From: Sandarakinorhabdus sp. AAP62
GTDB taxonomy: Bacteria; Pseudomonadota; Alphaproteobacteria; Sphingomonadales; Sphingomonadaceae
Direction of reading: 5' to 3'
DNA length: 64,000 bases
Assembly: GCF_000331225.1 (NCBI RefSeq)
Contig: NZ_ANFY01000003.1
Location: 62,001 to 126,000, forward strand
Made by a program: the position numbers and the translations under genes. Shown here piece by piece: positions 59,775 through 64,000 of this stretch. The notes below the pieces were generated by a model. That model saw nothing but the letters and a program-made list of their open reading frames with translations. It was not told the DNA's origin and ran no database searches. How positions within the stretch are numbered: the stretch's first letter is position 1; each line of letters opens with the position of its first letter.

Positions 59775-60748
59775 CGAGCAGGTGCTGGGGTGACGGCAGG
59801 TGCAGGCAGCGGTGTCGCGGCCGAAGCTTCCAGTGCCACCAGCGCGGCCTCGCCGGCAGCCAGCCGATCGGCTGCCGCCAGCCAGCCGCGCACCGTGCCG
59901 TTGCCGCGCAGCGCCCTTGAACGGCGCAAGGCAGCGGCCGCCGCCGTGACATCGCCGCGCGCCATGGCGGCCTGGGCCTGCGCCACCGGCCCAGCGCCCT
60001 CGCGTGCGGCAAAGGCGGTTTCCACGCGGCGGGTCAGCGCCTCCCACCAATTGGGGCGCGCCGCGCCGGGCCCGGCGTCGGACAGGCCAGCCAGATCGCG
60101 CGCCAGCCGCGCCCGTGTGACCGGTGCTGCCGACAGCGCCTCCAGCACCGTCACTTCATCGGCATGTTGTTCCCGAAACAGGCGACGGGTCGCCGGCAGC
60201 AGCGCATCATAGGCGCGGCCATCGGCCACGGCGCGCCGCAGCAGCAGCACGGTCAACATGGCTTCGGCACGGTCGGCCGCGCCCTGTGCGGTGGCGACTA
60301 CGGCCGCATCACGGGCTTCCTCGGCCGCCACGCGCGCGCCAAGCTGGGCCAATTGGCGGTTCAGCTCGTCGATCCGCTCGGCGTCACGCTGGATCTGGTC
60401 GGTGCTGCTTTCCACGCGGGCTTCGGTGCGGGCCAGCCGTTCGGCAGCGACCGCCGGCGCGGGCAGCTTGCGCTGCTCCAGCGCGGCCAGACGCTGTTCC
60501 AATGCCGCCGTATCGGGCGTCGGTTCGGCCTGCACGAAGGGCAGGCGGCCGCGCACTTTCTGTTCGAACCAGGGGTTGGCAATCAGGCCACCGGCAAAGG
60601 CCAGCGTCGCCAGCACCAGCGCCCAGGCCAGGCCGTTGCTGCGCCGCGGCGGCTGCGGGCGGGCAGGTGTCATAAGCCGGGCGCGCAGCCGCTCGGTGGC
60701 GGCCAGGCTCGATTCGCCGATGTCGTTGCGGTCGAAAGGCTCATTCAT
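59771..60748 (-). CDS. Single-pass membrane coiled-coil protein (mitofilin/HemX-like)
   Basis: 325 residues. A cytoplasmic N-terminus and one membrane helix (GLAWALVLATLAFAGGLIANPWF, about residues 39-61) are followed by a long coiled coil (LEQRLAALEQRKLPAPAVAAERLARTEARVESSTDQIQRDAERIDELNRQLAQLGARVAAEEARDAA) and a helical Ala-rich C-terminal domain. Proteins of this shape sit next to hemD in many alphaproteobacteria and share features with HemX and mitofilin. It is 9 bp downstream of hemD and probably in the same operon; its role in heme synthesis is not established. Confidence 0.82.
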   Translation of the reverse strand: MNEPFDRNDIGESSLAATERLRARLMTPARPQPPRRSNGLAWALVLATLAFAGGLIANPWFEQKVRGRLPFVQAEPTPDTAALEQRLAALEQRKLPAPAVAAERLARTEARVESSTDQIQRDAERIDELNRQLAQLGARVAAEEARDAAVVATAQGAADRAEAMLTVLLLRRAVADGRAYDALLPATRRLFREQHADEVTVLEALSAAPVTRARLARDLAGLSDAGPGAARPNWWEALTRRVETAFAAREGAGPVAQAQAAMARGDVTAAAAALRRSRALRGNGTVRGWLAAADRLAAGEAALVALEASAATPLPAPAVTPAPAR

Positions 60749-60757
60749 GGGCCCTTC

Positions 60758-61405
60758 CTACAAGGCTTTGGGCAGCATCGCCAGCAGGGCTGCTTCGGTC
60801 GGTTCCGGCGCGGCCCGGGCGCTTTGCCAGCCGCGGCCCGCCGCTTCCAGCGTGGCCGGGCTGATGGCCAGCAGGGTCAGCGCCGCGCGCTGCCCGCCCA
60901 GCCGATCCCATTCGGCCGCAAACTGCGCGGCCGTGCGCGGCGAATGCAGCAGCACGGCGGCCACATCGGGCAGGGTCGGTAACGGCTGCAGCGGCGTTTC
61001 GTATACGACGACACGGGTAAGATCGACGCCGCTCGGTACGGTCGCCGCCGTCACATCGGCCCCGGCCAGATGCAGATAATGGCCTGCGGCAAGGCGATCC
61101 AGCAGTGCCTGCATGGTGCCCGGCCCGGCTGTCACGTCCTGCCAGCCAGCCGCCCGCGCGGCCGTGGCGGTCGCTGCCCCCACCGCGTGGGCCGGCAGCG
61201 CTTGCAACGGAACGGCCTCGCGGCCGGCATGGCGCACGGCGGCGGCGCTCGAAAGGATGATGGCATCGGGCCGCGCGATCGGTCGTTCCCATGCGACGGC
61301 TTGCGTGGCGAGCAGGGGATGGACAACCGGTTCATGGCCCAGCGCCGCCAGCCGCACGGCGGTCGCGTCCGCACCCGGCTGCGGGCGGACGACCAGGATG
61401 CGCAT
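60758..61405 (-). CDS. hemD: Uroporphyrinogen-III synthase
   Basis: 215 residues of the two-lobed HemD fold, which is poorly conserved. Supporting blocks are ILVVRPQPGADATAVRLAALGHEPVVHPLL at the start, AIILSSAAAVRHA, LPAHAVGAATATAARAAGWQDV, VVVYETPLQPLPTLPDVAAVLLHSPRTAAQFA and LTLLAISPATLEAAG. It cyclises hydroxymethylbilane made by HemC. The start codon lies two bases from the left end of the 265-bp palindromic element that separates it from hemC. Confidence 0.9.
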   Translation of the reverse strand: MRILVVRPQPGADATAVRLAALGHEPVVHPLLATQAVAWERPIARPDAIILSSAAAVRHAGREAVPLQALPAHAVGAATATAARAAGWQDVTAGPGTMQALLDRLAAGHYLHLAGADVTAATVPSGVDLTRVVVYETPLQPLPTLPDVAAVLLHSPRTAAQFAAEWDRLGGQRAALTLLAISPATLEAAGRGWQSARAAPEPTEAALLAMLPKAL

Positions 61406-61407
61406 CA

Positions 61408-61672
61408 GGGTCCAAACTCAATCAGGAGAGGGGTCGTCACGATGTCAGGAACGCCGATGGGAGTGAGCGAGTGCAGCCAGATAGCGGCGCTATCTGGCAA
61501 TCGAGCGAGCGCGCCATCGGCCTTCCTGACATCGCCCGCAGGGTGGGCTGGAGAGGCGATATGGCGTCGTTGCGGTCGCTTGCCGGGGGGCAAAGCCCCG
61601 CCACCGCTCCTGCGCCTAGCCATATCGCCTCTCCAGCCCATGCCGACCCCTCTCCTGATTGAGTTTGGACCC
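61408..61672. mobile_element. 265-bp nested palindromic element between hemC and hemD
   Basis: Perfect 29-bp terminal inverted repeats (61408-61436 starting GGGTCCAAACTCAATCAGGA, and 61644-61672) enclose two large hairpins. The first pairs 61441-61460 with 61514-61533 (one mismatch) and carries an inner palindrome at 61476-61498. The second pairs 61544-61565 with 61619-61640 (22 bp, perfect) and has an inner GGGGC-AAA-GCCCC. There is no ORF of note. It begins two bases from the hemD ATG and ends inside the hemC stop codon, like a MITE-type insertion; no target duplication is evident. Confidence 0.85.
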
Positions 61673-62583
61673 TAAGCGGTGAACAGTCCGCGCACGGCCG
61701 GGCTGGCGCGGCCCAGCAATTCGGCGGCCAGTTCCGCCACCCGCTCGTGCGCTTCCTGCAACGATGCGTTGAAGCCGCCTTCCTGCACTTCGCTGCCATC
61801 CTCGGCGAGGATCTGGCCGCGGAAGCTGACGCCTTCGCCTTCCAGCCGCGCCAGCGCCGCCACCGGCGAATGGCAGGTGCCGCCAAGCGCGGCGAGAAAG
61901 GCGCGCTCGAGGGTGACGCACTGGAAGGTGGGGAGGTGGTTGATCGGCTCCAGCAGCACCAGCGTTGCTTCATCGCCGTCGCGGGCGGTGATGCCCACCG
62001 CACCCTGGGCGCTGGCGGGGAGCATTTCGTCCAGTTCGATCAGGCTGCCCACCGTCTGGCCCAACCGGTCAAGACCAGCCGCCGCCAGCAGCGTGGCATC
62101 GATCACACCCGTTTCCACCCTGGAAAGCCGCGTCGCCACATTGCCGCGCAGAATTTCGGTGACGAGATCCGGCCGCTTTGCCTTCAACTGGGCCGCGCGG
62201 CGCGGAGACGAGGTGCCCACCTTCGCGCCCTGCGGCAGCGCGGCAATGCTTGTGGCGCCAATCAACCGTTCGCGCACATCGGCGCGCGGCAGCATGGCGG
62301 CGAGCGATATGCCGTCCTTCAGCAGCGTTTCAACGTCCTTCATCGAATGCACGCCGATATCGATGCGGCCATCCATCAGGGCGGCGTCCAACTCCTTGGT
62401 CCACAGCGCCTTGCCGCCGATTTCGGCGAGCGCGCGATCCTGCACCTTGTCGCCGGTGGTGTGGATGACGATGATTTCCACATCGGCGTCGCCCCAGCCA
62501 TGCGCGGCTCTCAGCGCATCAGCCGTCATGTTGGCCTGCGCCAGTGCAAGCGGGGAACCGCGGGTGCCGATCTTGAAGCTCAT
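61672..62583 (-). CDS. hemC: Hydroxymethylbilane synthase (porphobilinogen deaminase)
   Basis: A 303-residue enzyme that polymerises four porphobilinogens. It shows IGTRGSPLALAQA, the HSMKDVET motif, VGTSSPRRAAQLKAKRPDL, RGNVATRLSRVETG and the dipyrromethane-cofactor Cys237 in LGGTCHSPVAAL. The stop codon (TAG) takes its last base from the palindromic element downstream. It is divergent from tsaD with a 56-bp gap. Confidence 0.95.
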   Translation of the reverse strand: MSFKIGTRGSPLALAQANMTADALRAAHGWGDADVEIIVIHTTGDKVQDRALAEIGGKALWTKELDAALMDGRIDIGVHSMKDVETLLKDGISLAAMLPRADVRERLIGATSIAALPQGAKVGTSSPRRAAQLKAKRPDLVTEILRGNVATRLSRVETGVIDATLLAAAGLDRLGQTVGSLIELDEMLPASAQGAVGITARDGDEATLVLLEPINHLPTFQCVTLERAFLAALGGTCHSPVAALARLEGEGVSFRGQILAEDGSEVQEGGFNASLQEAHERVAELAAELLGRASPAVRGLFTA

Positions 62584-62639
62584 GCGCCTGCCATGGCGCG
62601 ACGGTTGCGGATTGGCAAGACTGGCCCTAGGTCAACCGC

Positions 62640-63689
62640 GTGAACAATCCGATCGTTCTTGGCATCGAATCCAGCTGCGATGAAACCGCGGTGGCGCTGG
62701 TGCGCGGCGATCGCACGATCCTGGCCCAACGCATCGCCAGCCAGAACGAAGCGCACGAACGCTTCGGCGGGGTGGTGCCGGAACTCGCCGCCCGCGCCCA
62801 TGCCGATCGGCTGGCGCCGATGGTGGAAACCGTGTTGGCCGAAGCTGGCGTTTCGTTGGCAGACGTCGACGCCATCGCCGGCACCGCCGGGCCGGGCCTG
62901 ATCGGCGGCGTGATGATCGGCCTGGTCACGGCGAAAGCGCTGGCCTTTGCCGCGGGCAAGCCGCTGATCGCGGTCAACCATCTCGAAGGCCATGCGCTCA
63001 GCCCGCGCCTTGCTGATGCCTCGTTGCAGTTCCCCTATCTGCTGCTGCTGGTGTCCGGCGGCCATTGCCAGCTGCTCGGCGTCGAAGGCGTTGGGCGCTA
63101 TCGCCGGCTGGCCACCACCATCGACGATGCGGTGGGCGAAGCCTTCGACAAGTCGGCCAAGGTGCTGGGCCTGGGCTTTCCGGGCGGCCCGGCGCTGGAA
63201 CGGGCGGCCAGGAGTGGCACGCCGCGTTTCCCGCTGCCACGCCCCCTGGTGGGCAGCGACGAGCCGCATTTCTCCTTCGCCGGCCTCAAATCCGCCGTGC
63301 TGCGCGCCCGCGCCGCCCTTGCGGAGCCGACCGCTCAGGACATCGCCGATCTCGCCGCCAGCTTCCAGCAGGCCGCCTGCGATTGCCTTACCGACCGCAC
63401 TGGGCGGGCCATCGCGGCGTTCCCTGAAGCCACCGCGCTGGTGGTGGCGGGGGGCGTCGCCGCCAATCAGGCCATTCGCAGCGCATTGGCCGATCTGGCC
63501 GCGGCACAGGGCCTGCCCTTTGTCGCACCGCCGATGTGGCTGTGCACCGACAATGGCGCCATGATCGCCTGGGCCGGGCTGGAACGGTTTCAGGCCGGCG
63601 ACATCGACGATCTCCACGCCCCCGCCCGCCCACGCTGGCCACTCGATCCCGCCGCCGAGGCCGTGCGCGGCGCCGGGGTGAAGGCGTGA
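62640..63689 (+). CDS. tsaD: tRNA N6-threonylcarbamoyladenosine transferase
   Basis: 349 residues from a GTG start ([21 protein letters not shown]). It has the ASKHA fold with the metal-binding HxxxH in [11 protein letters not shown]-like [50 protein letters not shown], a [13 protein letters not shown] block and [10 protein letters not shown]. It transfers threonylcarbamoyl to A37 of ANN-decoding tRNAs with TsaB and TsaE. The short gap to the next gene carries a REP-like sequence. Confidence 0.96.
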   Translation: MNNPIVLGIESSCDETAVALVRGDRTILAQRIASQNEAHERFGGVVPELAARAHADRLAPMVETVLAEAGVSLADVDAIAGTAGPGLIGGVMIGLVTAKALAFAAGKPLIAVNHLEGHALSPRLADASLQFPYLLLLVSGGHCQLLGVEGVGRYRRLATTIDDAVGEAFDKSAKVLGLGFPGGPALERAARSGTPRFPLPRPLVGSDEPHFSFAGLKSAVLRARAALAEPTAQDIADLAASFQQAACDCLTDRTGRAIAAFPEATALVVAGGVAANQAIRSALADLAAAQGLPFVAPPMWLCTDNGAMIAWAGLERFQAGDIDDLHAPARPRWPLDPAAEAVRGAGVKA

Positions 63690-63715
63690 TGCACTCCCGC
63701 CCCAATACCCAAACC

Positions 63716-63762
63716 CGCTCATGCCGAGCTTGTCGAGGCACGCACCGCGCGTGGAGCAAGGC
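63716..63762. repeat. REP-like sequence between tsaD and gpsA
   Basis: CGCTCATGCCGAGCTTGTCG followed by AGGCACGCACCGCGCGTGG has the form of the widespread sphingomonad REP core (CGTGCTGAGCTTGTCGAAGC-type). Only one copy is in the gap. It ends directly at the gpsA start region and may supply part of its leader. Confidence 0.6.
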
Positions 63763-64000
63763 ATGACGACCTTCGGCGTCATCGGTGCCGGTGCCTGGGG
63801 CACGGCATTGGCCAGCACGCTTGCCGGCAATGGCCCGGTTACGCTGTGGGCGCGCGAAGCCGATGTCGTCTCCGCGATCAACATGTCCCGCGAGAATCCA
63901 GTCTTCCTGCCCGGCATCATGCTGCCGGCAGGCATCACCGCGACGACCAACCTGGCAGACATGGCCGGCTGCGACATCATCCTTCTCGTCGTCCCCGCCC
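63763..64000 (+). CDS. gpsA: Glycerol-3-phosphate dehydrogenase [NAD(P)+], 5' part
   Basis: The first 79 codons of GpsA, cut by the window edge. The start MTTFGVIGAGAWGTALASTLA has the nucleotide-binding GxGxxG motif (GAGAWG), followed by VTLWAREADVVSAINMSRENPVFLPGI and a conserved DIILLVVPA. It makes glycerol-3-phosphate for phospholipids. ATG 63763 overlaps the end of a REP-like sequence. Confidence 0.92.
   Translation, partial: MTTFGVIGAGAWGTALASTLAGNGPVTLWAREADVVSAINMSRENPVFLPGIMLPAGITATTNLADMAGCDIILLVVPA

Noticed and set aside
61408-61672. Short ORFs inside the palindromic element
   Set aside because: They merely read through the inverted repeats and match each other on opposite strands; no start with a ribosome site.

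Overview
The window is one contiguous piece of a GC-rich alphaproteobacterial chromosome, most likely from Sphingomonadales (Sphingomonadaceae or Sphingosinicellaceae type). The pointers are two secreted proteins with the sphingomonad-style PEPxxWA C-terminal sorting tail, an Atm1-type ABC exporter of the kind described from Novosphingobium, the SigK/RskA/fasciclin module, and dense gene packing with many 4-bp ATGA/GTGA or TGATG overlaps. This placement is an inference; there is no rRNA or other phylogenetic marker set here. I found no rRNA, tRNA, CRISPR array, transposase, integrase or prophage gene.

Layout. 1-2.25 kb: a head-to-head pair of ligase-associated DNA-repair proteins (DExH helicase running off the left edge, MBL-fold exonuclease). 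2.2-12.5 kb: PEP-CTERM protein, pyrD, GNAT, gamma-glutamyltransferase, acyl-CoA synthetase, class A penicillin-binding protein, prfC and a second PEP-CTERM protein. 12.7-22.7 kb: HTH protein, D,D-carboxypeptidase, RidA, two small unknowns, an exported methyltransferase, an ABA4-like/DUF1289/LLM/Alg14-Alg13/thioesterase run, and an alkylsulfatase. 22.8-31.3 kb: the most distinctive locus, a three-gene operon encoding a pentaheme cytochrome, a large outer-membrane barrel and a 1399-residue decaheme cytochrome with a C-terminal LVIVD-type propeller, with a divergent LuxR-type regulator. 31.3-41.6 kb: lolA, xth, ribA, an L,D-transpeptidase, alpha/beta hydrolase, S10 peptidase, rnr and the Atm1-type exporter. 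41.6-46.2 kb: a tightly overlapped minus-strand run alr-mlaE-mlaF-sigma-anti-sigma followed by a fasciclin gene. 46.2-57.8 kb: prs, mutT, M48 protease, accA, trmB, a Baeyer-Villiger monooxygenase, a nitronate monooxygenase-like protein, DUF1223, an MDR reductase and a 2-hydroxyacid dehydrogenase. 57.9-64 kb: SH3-like protein, MFS permease, coiled-coil membrane protein, hemD, hemC, tsaD and the start of gpsA.

Two kinds of non-coding structure stand out. One is a dispersed repeat (called REP-A here, at least eleven copies) that nearly always sits in sense orientation a few bases after a stop codon, forms a GC hairpin and has a T-rich tail, so it looks like a propagated terminator. In three places two REP-A units bracket an inverted pair of a second repeat (REP-B). 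The other is a 265-bp nested palindrome with perfect 29-bp terminal inverted repeats inserted exactly between hemC and hemD.

Functionally most genes are housekeeping: cell wall (PBP1A, DacA-type, Ldt, Alr), outer-membrane maintenance (LolA, MlaEF), translation (prfC, trmB, tsaD), nucleotides and cofactors (pyrD, prs, ribA, hemCD), lipid metabolism (accA, acyl-CoA synthetase) and DNA or nucleotide repair (xth, mutT, helicase/exonuclease). The accessory interest lies in the 15-heme porin-cytochrome locus, the repeats and the sigma-factor operon.
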